NCBI GenBank assembly: GCA_008477525.1 | Contig: SPDT01000001.1 | Coordinates: 4,650,001 to 4,714,000 of the forward strand | DNA from: Hypomyces perniciosus | Taxonomy: Eukaryota; Ascomycota; Sordariomycetes; Hypocreales; Hypocreaceae | Reading direction: 5' to 3' | Length of the DNA stretch: 64,000 nt | Part shown: positions 1 through 11,500 of the stretch, piece by piece | Position numbering within the stretch: position 1 is the first letter of the stretch | Layout: the number at the start of each line of letters is the position of its first letter | Program-made: the position numbers and the translations under genes | The notes under the pieces: model-generated | Databases searched by the model: none | What the model was told of the DNA's origin: nothing | What the model saw: the letters and a program-made list of their open reading frames with translations, nothing else

Positions 1-183
1 CCTAAGCACGGGCCAGAACTGTGGCATTAAAGGGTTTCCCAAGGGATAAACCGCAGAACAGGGATTATGTTGGCAGGAGACCTGGGTGTTATTTAAACAA
101 AAGTGTCACATTAGTGATATATGGTAAGCCATAACCAATGATCAGGGGAGTGATCGTGTTAACGGCTGACTAGTGTTAATGCT
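1..183. repeat. Diverged LTR-like relic shared with 29.53-29.94 kb
   Basis: This stretch shows no gene. From about position 40 it shares an exact block (AAGGGATAAACCG) with position 29580. Collinear similarity follows: TTATGTTG-CAG-AGAC, then TGTTAACG-CTG about 110 bases later. The other copy lies in a block that looks like an LTR. I read this as an old relic of the same family, cut by the window start. The alignment was made by eye and is gapped, so confidence is low. Confidence 0.35.
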
Positions 184-537
184 ATGGAGGAAGTTTGCGG
201 GGGCCTTGACATGCAAGGCCGATCATGGTGTTTAAGTCCAGCCATCAGCCCAGCCCTGCATACATGCCACATCGTGCCCCAACAGCACTACCGTGTCTAC
301 ACCGTCTATATGGCTTTCGCTAGTGACTGTAGATACAGTGCACGCCGCCTCTGCGAGGCCTGGGACCGCATCTGGTCAGCCAATAACGGTATCCTGTTGC
401 TCAGTCATCTCCATGAGCTCTTCGACGCTCACCTCTTTTCCATCCATCCTGACACGCGGCGGATCTGTGTCTTTGTGCCATATGGTGTTATCTCTGGCTA
501 CCACGGTTCGATTGCCCGGCTGAGATGCCTTGGTTAG
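184..537 (+). pseudogene. HNH_2-type endonuclease domain fragment
   Basis: The 117-codon frame carries the core of a fungal HNH-type nuclease domain (HNH_2-like). The pattern is CHIVPQQHY, then a W...NNGILLLSHLHELFDAHLFSIHP segment, then a DTRRICVFVPY strand. In this family the H of HIVP and the later H of the N...LLxxxHxLFD motif are metal and catalytic residues, and both are present. The frame loses similarity after the YHG-IARL segment near 525 and stops at 537. The usual longer C-terminal half is missing and the upstream part is not recognisable. I call it a truncated relic and not a working gene. The 109-aa frame on the opposite strand is a shadow. Confidence 0.5.
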
Positions 538-723
538 AGCGGCAACCTGCCTCTGGGGCGGGGAGGAGACGTGAACTGGGAGCTGACCAAGTTGACGTGG
601 TGTAATAATTAACGACGAGATACATACCCTAACACTGCTATCAAACCTAATACCCAAGTAGCTACCTATGTCCTGAGTGGGCACGCGGAGTATATATTTT
701 TGCATGAGAGAGTCCAGTCTTTC
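538..723. other. Intergenic, no feature seen
   Basis: This lies between the HNH fragment and the 3' end of the P450 gene. No coding or structural signal was recognised. Confidence 0.5.
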
Positions 724-2508
724 TTAATTTGTCTTCACTGGCGTCAACTTTACGAACAACGGAGGCTTCTGCCATAAGTTATACATTTTCATATCATTCC
801 ACTTGCTGCTTCTTTCATCAAGTTTGAGCTCGAAATTCCATAGAATTCTTGCCAGAACCACACGCATCTCTGCATATGCAAGACTGCAATTAAAAGTTAG
901 CCAGGGGCGTCTCTCACAGAATGTGAAAAGGCAACATACTTTCTCCCAACACAGTCCCGAGGGCCAAGGCTGAACGGGGCTGATGTATCCCTCTTGTCTT
1001 CAGCATATCGCTCATTATCTAGCCAACGCTCAGGCACAAAGGAATATGGATCCGTCCAGTTTTCTTCGACATGACTGGTGGTATATGCGGCAGAATAGAC
1101 CGTGACCTTTCGCCATGGTTAGTCTAAGTTTCGTAATGAGCCATAGGATGACAATGGGATAACTTACATCACCTGGAACCCAGTGACCGGCGATTCGTGC
1201 ACCTTGGGGAGGTGTAATGCGAATAGTGCCAATTGGCGCGGGTGGATGGATTCGCATAGCCTCGTCAAGTACTGCTAATTGGTACTTAAGCTTTCTAACA
1301 CTCACGAAAGTAATATCATTTTCGTTTTGGAAAGCTCCACGAATCTCGGAGACTAGCTTAGCCATGACATCTGGGTTGACCAGCAGATAGAATGTCACAG
1401 CTGAGAGTAATGTTGCTGTCGTTTCGCTGCCTGCCACTAATAAGATGCCAAAAGTGTGGATTAATTCTGCTTCTGACATGCCAGTCTAGTGACACAATAA
1501 GCTTTTATTCGATTGCCTGCTAATGAATCAGTGAATGTGGAAGGTTCGTACCTTTTCGTTGTTGTGTCTTAAAACATGTTGCATAAAATCAGGCCGATTC
1601 GTCTCATCTCTCAGCCGGCGAAGCACCTTTTCCTTTGTAAAGTTGCTATGGTATTCTCGACTTTTTATTACACTGTTGGAAACCAGCAGAGGGAGGAGAA
1701 TCCTGCTAATTATTGGGAACCTTGAGGCAACATTTCGGAACACAGTCACCTTCTGGTACTTGAAGAGAAGAGAGACCCAACTGTGTAATTTCGAATTTAC
1801 AAGGCAATCAAACGACTCTCCCAATGCCAAGTCTCCAATGATATCGAATGTCGTAAAATTGTACCAGTCGACCATGTCTTGAGGAGTCCCCGTACTCTCC
1901 CGAAGTTTCATTATTAACTGGTCGATGTATGTTTGAATGAGCGGTTCTTGTTCGCTGAGTGCCCTCTCGGAAAAGGCATAAGCAAGTATTCGGCGATGAT
2001 TCATGTTCCCTTCAGGCTAATATTATCGAACGTTAGCGTTTGGCCTCTTGTACAAGGTGAGCTAGTGCCTGTTACCGAAACCACACTGGAAGTTGTGCCC
2101 GGAATGGACATGTAGAATCTGGGATTTTTGGGCAATCCCGGCTTCGACAATATGTCATGCATAGCCGCCAGTGTTGAGAACGACAATTCGTTCGGCGCGG
2201 TGCGGACAACGTCTCCATACTTTTCATGGAGGCTTTTGAGCTTTTGACAAAATGACCCCTTTACAATGTAGTAACTTAGTGGAAGGTGGGAGGTTGCGAA
2301 TAACTTGGGGCCAGGGTAATTCGAAAGTGGGTGGAAGAAGGCATTGTAGACCCCTTTTCCAACAGCGTACAAAAGAATCTGAAATATTTAGTTAGATAGA
2401 TGACAAGATCAAGATGTAGAGATGCTGGTCTCGTACCGAAATCAACAGCAAAGCAATTACCCTCCCTGCTGTAGCAGTAGAGGTGCTAGTATCGAAATTT
2501 TGCCACAT
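724..2508 (-). CDS. Cytochrome P450 monooxygenase (494 aa, six exons)
   Basis: This is an intact heme-thiolate monooxygenase, probably ER-membrane bound and likely a tailoring oxidase for the neighbouring PKS-NRPS product. I derived six exons: 2437-2508, 2076-2378, 1552-2016, 1168-1485, 940-1106 and 724-883. The introns are 58, 59, 66, 61 and 56 nt with GT/AG ends; intron 2 has a GCTAACG branch site. The lengths sum to 495 codons with no stop. An N-terminal hydrophobic anchor spans the first splice junction (VIALLLIS/ILLYAVG). It is followed by FHPLSNYPGPKL, the I-helix AGSETTAT, the K-helix ExxR in LDEAMR, and the heme loop FSLGPRDCVGRN. The heme loop is only complete when the last intron is removed, which supports the model. 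The start is the ATG at 2508 because it supplies the anchor. The fungal CYP family cannot be assigned by eye. Confidence 0.9.
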
Positions 2509-2682
2509 GATTGATCAGATACGTAAACGAAAGTGGCGGAAGACTGCTCTGTAATGGGCAGAGCATTCCATTGGCAGTATTATTATTCCAGATTTCTTTT
2601 ATTTACGGAGTACTCCGTACACGTTGAGCCAGGTTGGATACCTAGTGTTGGACAACGGGCGTCCGAATACTACTATGTACCT
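2509..2682 (-). promoter_or_regulatory. P450 upstream region with CGG-N6-CCG palindrome
   Basis: The P450 5' flank contains a perfect 14-base palindrome, ACGGAGTACTCCGT (about 2605-2618), 97 bases upstream of the ATG. The CGG-N6-CCG form fits a Zn2Cys6 dimer site. However, ACGGAGTA-type sequences are very common in Eurotiales DNA, and related pieces recur elsewhere here (near 2800, 3198, 21548, 22910 and 37831). A regulatory role is therefore only possible. Confidence 0.3.
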
Positions 2683-3478
2683 GTCGATTAACAATTAGTA
2701 CTACGCCGCTTCTCCGTATTGGGGCTTAGAATGTCATACACGGAGCACGAGCTGAGCGATGGGTTTTTGGTGGAGCTACTTGGGGGGTCTCTGTACAGAG
2801 TACTCTACTCCGTACAGTCTGTCATTTTACATGCATGCATGGTGGGTCACGGGGTACGCTAGGTTTGAAAAAACCAGTCGATATTTACCAAGTAAAGAAA
2901 CAAAAAGGTATAATAGTAGTACGAGTACTATCGCTATCCCGCCATTACGAGGTCGCCGGGGTATTTGGGCTTAGTGGGCCGGTATTGACAGGGTCTGAGA
3001 TATGAACAGAGTTGTTAATTGGCCAGTATACAGAGAGCCCGTATTTGAGATGGGTAAAATACAGCTCCATTTAGACGGTGGTCGATTAACAATTAGTACT
3101 ACGCCGCTTCTCCGTATTGGGGCTTAGAATGTCATACACGGAGTACGAGCTGAGCGATGGGTTTTTGGTGGAGCTACTTGGGGGGTCTCTGTACAGAGTA
3201 CTCTACTCCGTACAGTCTGTCATTTTACATGCATGCATGGTGTGTCACGGGGTACGCTAGGTTTGAAAAAACCAGTCGATATTTACCAAGTAAAGAAACA
3301 AAAAGGTATAATAGTAGTACGAGTACTATCGCTATCCCGCCATTACGAGGTCGCCGGGGTATTTGGGCTTAGTGGACCGGTATTGACAGGGTCTGAGATA
3401 TGAACAGAGTTGTTAATTGGCCAGTATACAGAGCCCGTATTTGAGATGGGTAAAATACAGCTCCATTTAGACGGTGGT
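2683..3478. repeat. Tandem direct duplication, two units of about 398 bp
   Basis: Unit 1 (2683-3080) and unit 2 (3081-3478) are almost identical. Both begin GTCGATTAACAATTAG and run to the CCATTTAGACGGTGG that contains the stop codon of the trans-enoyl-reductase gene. I see only a few differences: one CAGAGAGCCC versus CAGAGCCC length change and a handful of substitutions. The duplication includes the last codons of the reductase on the minus strand, so unit 1 carries a second copy of its 3' tail. The 71-codon frame found in each unit (2759-2974 and 3157-3372) is a by-product, not a gene. The low divergence implies a recent event or a copy-number-variable tract. Confidence 0.9.
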
Positions 3479-4766
3479 AGTAATTCGATAGACCAGCTTC
3501 CGCCCGTCTGCTTGGCCCTTCCGAACCCGGTCCACGCCCACGGCAACACCCTGTAGCCCTTCGTCACTGACCTCCATCGGGTGCGTTATAATATCTCCAG
3601 CGTCAATTAACTTCTGAGTTAGTGGTGCCCAGATATCGCGGTAAAAGGCGGCGTGTTGGGGCTTTGCCTCTCGATGGTACGGCTTCTTCATGCTGACTGG
3701 CTTACCCAACATAGTCAACGCAAGCACCCAGTCTGGCTTGATGTTACGTCGCGTATGCCCACGCATGGGAAACTGATCAAGTCCCACATATCTTCCACCA
3801 CTAGACCCAATCGCATCATAGCAGATCTTCATGGAACCGCTGTCGGTAATGCAATCCAACGCGTACTTCAAGGAGTCTTGCGTATACCTTCTCACGTCTA
3901 CCGCACAGTTGGGCGAATGGTAGTCAAATGCCTCAACTGCACCCAGGGATTTCAACCTTGTAAAGTTGGACGGGGAACATACCACAATGGGTATCATCCC
4001 GGACCTGTCGTTTCACCGTCTGTCAGTTTATAGCTTTTAACATATCCATGAGACTTATTGACCCACAGTTTGAGCGCTTGAACCACCAAAGTTCCTGAAG
4101 CTGTTCCTCCACCATAGACTAGAACAAACTCGCGAGGCTCACCAGATGTTGGTAGTCCCAATGAGGACGGGATTGGCAATGGCAACTTCATCGTATAGTA
4201 TACGATGCCCACCGTCAACATCCCAATCCCCACAATTGCACCCTCCTCAAAGGACATTGCAGAGGGAATCTTGAAGATTTGGGCCCTTGGAACGCACGTA
4301 TACTCGGCAAAGCTCCCACTGGCAAGGTCGTTGGCGTCATTGCCAGGGGAATGGCCGCCAACTCTATCACCCACTGCCAGTTCGTTTTTCAGTGCGTTAC
4401 CCACGGAAACCACTATTCCCGAGAAGTCGGAACCCCAGGTCGACTATAAAAGTTAGGAAATTATTTCATCTATTCCAAGTTTCTGGAAGGGGACCCAGAT
4501 CTTCCAACATCGGCGGGCCAATGCGCACTTTCTACAAAGTGGGCGCAATTTTGTAGAAATCCGACTGTACGTAAGGAAATACAACTTACCCCTGGAGCTG
4601 GCGACAAATCCAACGACTTCCAGTCATGAGGGTTGATTGCCACACACACCACTCTGACCAAGACCTGATCATCCCGAGGTTTTGGAACTGGACATGAGGC
4701 GGTGAGTTGAACGCTCCCAAGGCTTTGGACTTGGAGCGCTTGCTGCGTTAGCGGAATGGATGCCAT
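3467..4766 (-). CDS. Trans-acting enoyl reductase for the PKS-NRPS (LovC type)
   Basis: This is an NADPH-dependent enoyl reductase of the medium-chain dehydrogenase family. It belongs to the stand-alone partners that reduce enoyl intermediates on a highly reducing PKS lacking its own ER (LovC, TenC and ApdC are known examples). The exons are 4590-4766, 4067-4443 and 3467-4004. The introns are 146 nt (CTAAC branch, TATAG end) and 62 nt (donor GTGGGT). The model gives 363 aa, the length of LovC. Seen in order are the N-terminal GroES-like part with CVAINPHDWK, then GSDFSGIVVSVG across junction 1. These are followed by SFAEYTCVPRAQIFKIP and the Rossmann cofactor loop VYGGGTASGTLVVQ. Junction 2 restores ALKLSGMIPIVVCSP, and the frame then runs GAVEAFDYHSP to the end. 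It is divergent from the PKS-NRPS across an 812-bp shared promoter. No defect was seen. Confidence 0.92.
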
Positions 4767-5578
4767 GCGGATGATTCAATTAGTTGTGCCCTTGAGTCTC
4801 AAATAACAACGATTGGTTCCTATTCACTGATGTTCTAGGGTCCCTTATACTCCGGCGCATATATGTTCACACCAGATGTATGGGGAACCAAATGGAGAAC
4901 CCGATGGTCAGAGCACATGGCCCTTGAAGGTGCTTTTGGTAGTCTGCCAGGGACAAAGAAGCCATCATATGCCAAAACAGAGCCGTCCGTTTCTCGGACA
5001 TGTCCGCTCATCGTTCACCGATTCCCCGAGCGTGGATAGGATTCTGGTATGAGGCCTCGTATCGAAATCTTTTTACTACGCAATATAATTTTCCGTCGGA
5101 CCCTATGATGTCCGTCTTATTACAATCTGCTCAACCTCATTTTAATCCTGTTTCATATCCATGCTGACAGCATTTGCAGATTAAGTGCCCCTCTCAGATA
5201 GTAGATACACTTCATGTAGCTAAATTCTTAGGATCACACCGCCAAGATAGATCTGGCTTGGAAGGTCGTAAGCGTGAGGAACCCATGCACGGAGAGTTGG
5301 AGAAAGAAACAGTATCGCAATTCCGCGCGGAAAAAGATGGATTTTTTTCTTTGTTAGTTAGTATCAAAGGTATAAATCGATCAATATAGTATTGTTGAAA
5401 CGCAGCTCTCCACAAAACTTACAATATTTGAAACTACTCTTTCATCTGGTCCAGTTATTCCTAGGCTCCTACAACCTCTCATGGATCTGCTTTCTGTTTT
5501 GCTCTTACTGAACCCCCCTCCCTTCACTGACTGTAAGCTCCAAACACAACGACGACAGCAGACCTCAACTCGTTGAAT
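4767..5578. promoter_or_regulatory. Bidirectional promoter, trans-ER / PKS-NRPS
   Basis: This is the 812-bp divergent intergenic region between the reductase start (4766) and the PKS-NRPS ATG (5579). At 4995-5006 it holds a perfect 12-base palindrome, CGGACATGTCCG. That is a CGG-N6-CCG arrangement, the type bound by some Zn2Cys6 dimers (UaY and Ppr1 bind CGG-N6-CCG). A pyrimidine-rich tract and a CAAACACAAC segment lie just upstream of the PKS-NRPS start, as in many fungal core promoters. The shared region suggests co-regulation. No regulator gene is in the window. Confidence 0.45.
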
Positions 5579-8500
5579 ATGCCTGAACCTATCGTCATAA
5601 CTGGTTCTGCTTGCCGTTTCCCCGGAGGCGCCTCTTCGCCATCAAAACTATGGGATCTCTTACAGGAACCTAGAGATGTTTTAAGGGAGTTTCGGAAAGA
5701 TGAGTTGAACCTTGCCAGCTTCTATCATCCAGACGGAGGCCACCACGGCGCTACAAATGTCTGCAACAAGGGATACCTCTTGCAAGAAGACAGTCGAGTA
5801 TTTGATGCTGCCTTCTTCAATGTCAATCCTGCGGAAGCAGAGTCAATGGATCCACAGCAACGGATCACTCTAGAAGTTGTTTATGAGGCACTAGAGTCGG
5901 CAGGCTACACACTTGATGATGTGCAAGGTTCACAAACATCTGTCTACCTTGGTGTCATGACCGGGGATTATTATGATATCCAATTACGAGACAGCGAGAC
6001 AATTGGCAGATACCATGGAACTGGAACTGCTCGGAGTATTCTCTCAAACAGAATTTCCTATTTCTTTGATTTGAAAGGGCCGTCGGTTACAATCGATACA
6101 GCATGTTCAAGTAAGGAATCACCCTTTCCTTAGCCCAGAGCAAAGTTTACTAGATTATTCATGGTCACATATTAACTCGCAGCTGCATAGGTTCACTTGC
6201 AGCTCTTCATTTTGCTGTTCAGAGTTTACGTCAGAATGAGTCAACTACAGCTATTGTTGCGGGCGCAAACATCATTCTGGATGCTCCCATGTATGTTGCA
6301 GAGTCAAAACTGCAAATGCTGTCACCTACATCTCGTTCACGAATGTGGGACAAATCAGCTGATGGGTATGCACGAGGAGAAGGTTTTGCTGCCATCATTC
6401 TCAAGACTCTGAGTCAAGCCATCAAAGATGGAGATCACATTGAATGTGTCATCCGGGAGACAGGCATGAACTCCGATGGTCGGACTAAGGGCATCACGAT
6501 GCCAAGCTCCACCGCCCAAGCAGCTCTTATTAGAGACACATATCGGCGTGCAGGTTTGGATCCAATCGCTGATCGGCCGCAATTTTTCGAATGTCATGGG
6601 ACGGGCACTCAAGCGGGAGATCCAGTTGAGGCTCGGGCAATTCATGAAGCGTTCTTTCATCGAACACATCAATCGACAGGCCTAGCGCAGACTGAAAGTG
6701 AGAAGCTATTCTGCGGCTCTGTCAAGACTGTTATTGGGCACACAGAGGGCTGTGCCGGCCTTGCAGGCCTTCTGAAGGCTTCTCTGGCTGTTCAGCACAG
6801 TACAATTCCGCCAAACCTTCTATTCCATGACCTCAACCCGGCGATTCTTCCTTTCTATCAGAATCTTGAGGTCCCAAAGGCGAGAGTTCAATGGCCGAAG
6901 AGCTCTGATGGCGTTCGAAGAGCGAGTGTGAACAGTTTTGGATTTGGCGGTACAAACGTTCACGCAATCGTTGAGAACTTTGTTTCAGGCGAACTAGTGG
7001 AAGAGTTTGTTGGAAATAACAGTGACTCAACTCAGATCGCTGAACTACCAGCTTTCATAGGGCCTCTAGTCTTTTCAGCTCAAGATGGACCATCCCTTGC
7101 GAGCACAGTCACAGAATTCATGGCTTACATCAACGATCACCCGGATGTGAACTTACAGGATCTGGCTTTCGTGCTCCAAAATCGACGAACGGCATTTCCG
7201 ACAAAGATATCGTTCGCTGGAGCGACGAGAGAGAAACTGTTACAATCAATGGGAGAATGTATCAGCTCATTATCTAGTGCTGGCGATTTTGGGATCAAAG
7301 CAACCGCAAGGGATCCGAGTGATCCTCCAGCAATCATTGGCATTTTCACTGGCCAGGGCGCGCAGTGGGCGGCAATGGGTCAGCGGTTAATCGAGTCCTG
7401 CCAACTGTTCCGTAACTCGATAATAGAGAGCGAGAGTGCATTGGCAAATATCCCACAAGCACCACAATGGTCGCTTATGAAAGAGCTACTTGCAAATCAA
7501 AGCACGTCGCGTGTTGCTGAAGCCATAATCTCGCAACCTCTTTGCACCGCGATACAAATTGGCCTGGTCCAGCTTCTCTCGGCATGTGGTATCAAGTTCA
7601 ATGCCGTAGTTGGTCACTCGTCGGGGGAGATAGCCGCTGTCTACGCGGCGGGAATCATATCAGCTCCAGACGCCATGCGAATTGCCTACTACAGAGGCCT
7701 TCATTCCAAACTCTCTAGCGGCCCAGATGGTAAACTCGGGGGCATGATGGCTGTTGGAATCTCCTCTGAGGCTGCACTATTGCTGTGTGATCAGCCACAA
7801 TTCGCCGGCCGAATGTGTTTAGCAGCCAGTAACAGTCCCAATAGCGTAACACTTTCAGGTGACATGGACGCCATTCAAGAAGCAAAAGCGACTTTTGACG
7901 ACAAGGGCACATTCTCAAGGCTTCTAAAGGTGGACACGGCATATCACTCACATCACATGCTGCCCGCTTCTCAAGCATATCTCGATTCTTTACATGCTTG
8001 CAACATCCAGATCAATACTCCAAGAGATGATTGCGTCTGGATATCTTCTGTCCGTGGCAATGCTGAAATGCTTGAGGAGAGCGACCTTGAGACCTTGGCA
8101 GGGCCGTATTGGGTTGAGAATATGGTCAAGCCTGTTCAATTTTTGGACGCTGTTGAATGCGCCCATTTGCACGGAGGCCCATTCGATCTGGCTATCGAAG
8201 TTGGCCCTCATCCAGCACTCAAAGGGCCCACCACCCAGATATTTAAAGCAGCATTGGGTTCGGCATTGCCCCATGCTGCCTTCCTGCAACGTGGCCGTGA
8301 TGATTTGGAGGCTTTCTCAGAAGGAATCGGGTTTTGTTGGTCACGCTTCAATCCATCATTAGTCGACTTCTCTGGCTATCAGAACTCATTCCTGCAGGAA
8401 GGCGGTCACAATCCTCAGAAGATACTGAAGGACCTACCATCCTACTCCTGGAATCACGACAAAGTGTACTGGAAGGAGTCCCGCCCCGCAAGAAATTATC

Positions 8501-11500
8501 GCCAGCTGGGTCAAAAGCCTCATGAAATCCTTGGCCGCAGAATTTCTGAGGACTTGACCGATGAAACGCGCTGGCGTAATATCCTGCGACTGAACGAGCT
8601 CCCTTGGGTCAGAGGCCATGCATTTCAAGGCCAGACACTTTTTCCAACATCAGGCTACATGGCAATGGCTATAGAGGCGGCCAAAATCATGGCAGAGGAA
8701 CGTCCTATTAGACTGATTGAAGTGCTGGACTTGGTCATCGATAAGGCGCTGACAATGGAAGAAAACCATCCTGGTGTTGAGACAATCTTCTCAACCAAAA
8801 GCGTGAAGAGTGCCGGCGCTGATGATTCAACCCTTCATGTCGAGTTCACATGCTATGCGGCTGGCAATGGCTCTCTTGAATCCATGGAGATGAAGTGTTC
8901 TGGTCAAATCGTCGTCACATTTGGTCAACCGTCATTAAGTGAACTGCCCCCAAAGCGTCTTCGCAGATCGGGACTTGCATCCTTTGACTCCGAGAATTAT
9001 TATGCCTCACTGCTGAAGATTGGTCTTGATTACCAAGGCCTATTTAGAGGTCTGAGGGAGGTGGATCGGACAATGTATTATGCCAATACAAAAGCTTCGT
9101 GGCTCGAACCTGACCTCGGACCAGACTACACCATACACCCAGGACCACTGGATGTTGCTTTTCATTCCATTATTGCTGCATACTGCACTCCAGAAAGCGA
9201 GACTTTGTGGGCTCCTTTTCTGCCAATAAAGGTCTCACGGCTAGCAATCATGCCAGATATGGACTACAGTAACCAGCTTGGTGACATCGATTTTGACATC
9301 GAAACATTCGTCACCAATACAACATCAAATACCTTCGAAGGAGATATACACATCCACAATCTGAGCGGGCAAACAGGAGTACAAGTGGAAGGCTTAACCC
9401 TCAAAATGTTCACTGAAGCACGCCCTTCAAATGACCGCCATATGTTCTCCAAGACAGTTTGGGATGTGGACATTCTTGCCGAAACAGCCAACCTAAGTCC
9501 ACGTGAACTTACTGAGTATGAACTTGGGCTTGCTGAAGCCATCGACCGACTGTCTCTATTCTATTTCCAGAAGGTATTTGATGAGATTACATCAGAACAG
9601 GCCGCTGAGTTTTCATGGTATCACCAAAGCTTCTACAAAGAGGCTCAGGAAATATTAGCTGAAGTTCGGAACGGTAAACACCCTGTCGGGAAGAAGGAGT
9701 GGCTTGATGATAAGACTGAATTCATCATGGACTTGAAACAGAGATATGAAGGGCAAGCCGATTTGACTTTGATTCACGCGGTGGGGGAGAATCTTAGTGC
9801 GGTCCTGCGGGGAGAGACACAACTGTTGGAAGTGATGCTCCGAAACAACATGCTGAGCGATCTATACTCTAAAGGACGAGCTACGGCTCCTCTTAATCAA
9901 CGAATCGCTGATCTCATGGGGGAAATAACCTTCAAGCATCCCCGGACAAAGATTTTGGAAATCGGTGCTGGCACAGGTGGTACAACCAGGAGCATACTTG
10001 ACGGAATTGGGGATGCATATGCATCATATACATACACTGATGTCTCCTCTGGTTTCTTCGAAAAGGCTTCTGAAAGATTTTTTGACCATAAGACACGTAT
10101 GAACTTCAAAGTCCTGAACATCGAGCAGGATCCCACAGAACAAGGCTTCGATAAGGAGTCATACGATGTAATTATTGCGGCGAATGTACTACACGCTACA
10201 CGCAAGCTCGGAGAAACTTTAGTGAACACAAGGAAGCTCCTGAAACCTGGTGGATACCTCATTATGATGGAAGTTACCGGACAAATGCTGGAAATGACAT
10301 TTCTCATGGGCGGCTTGCCAGGGTGGTGGCTCGGAGTTGAAGACGGGAGAGTGCGCAGCCCAGCAGTGTCCCTCGTTGTATGGGATAAGATGCTGAAAGA
10401 AGCCGGGTTTACAGGTGTGGACAAGTTTGTGATTGACATACCGGACCCAATCAAGCATACTTGTTCAGTCATTTTGAGCCAGCATCTTGATGAGAAAGTG
10501 GCCTTGCTTCGAGACCCTCTTTCCTCCCTTGAAATGACACCAGAGGAAGAAGAACTGTTAGTTATTGGTGGTGATACATTGTCAACTACTCGACTTGTGG
10601 GTGATATTGAGAAGTTGTCAAGACGATTCGCCAGCCAAATACGAGTCATCAATACCGTTGATGCCGCTCGTGATGTAAATTTGGGGTCAAATGTTTCCGT
10701 TATATGCATTTCGGAGCTCGACGCACCTATGTTTTCACAGAGTTTCACTTCCGAGCGTCTTGAAGCCCTGCAAAACATGTTTTCGAGCGCTAGCAACGTT
10801 CTGTGGCTTACATCTGGCCGATTGTCGCATAGTGCATTCTCGAATATGAGTGTTGGCTTGGGACGAGCATTGATGGCTGAACTACCCCAACTTCATTTAC
10901 AATTCTTGGAAGTTGGTAATCCTGCAAGTCTGAGTGGACGACAGATCCTGGAAGCTTTCCTACGGCTCAAGCTGGCAAACGAAACAGAATTTTCCAATCA
11001 CAACATGTTGTGGGTGACCGAGCCGGAGATTATGTTGAATGGCGATAGATTGCTTATACCGCGAGTCCTCCTTGACAAGGAGAGAAACGACCGTTTCAAC
11101 TCTCAACGTCGAGCCATTACACGAAAGATTTCTGCCAATGACAGCCTGTCTTTGAGGGTCGTATCATCCAATGGAAGACTTACCCTGCAACAAGAGTCGT
11201 CAACAGTCGAACGCCTCAAATCAGCTGCAACAAAAGATGTGGCCATTGTTGTCAAGGAATCTGTCCCGCTTCCACAGTTAGGAACGGAGGAACCATTTGT
11301 TCTATGTCTCGGATGCATCGAAAATGACGAGAGGCATGTTTTGGCAATCAGCAAGCACAACTCTTCCATCATCCTTATCCCAGTCGAGGAGACTTTCCCC
11401 CTTCCTTCGACAGAGCAGTTTGGTTCAGAACTTTTGGCCATGTGGGCATGTCAGTTGGCCGTAGACGCACTGACATTGGGTATTGATAAAAACACCACAG

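Noticed and set aside
2759..3372. Two identical-looking 71-aa proteins
   Set aside because: They exist twice only because the 398-bp unit is duplicated. No motif, no start context, and the sequence is the 3' flank of the reductase gene.
6111..6182. Shorter PKS-NRPS intron ending at CGCAG
   Set aside because: It gives a stop codon just after the junction. The acceptor at 6190 (CATAG) restores the exact KS motif DTACSSSLAALH.
9897..10796. A 299-codon minus-strand open frame inside the PKS-NRPS
   Set aside because: It is antisense to the well-conserved C-methyltransferase region and has no domain of its own; the same holds for the many shorter antisense frames over 6.3-17.2 kb.
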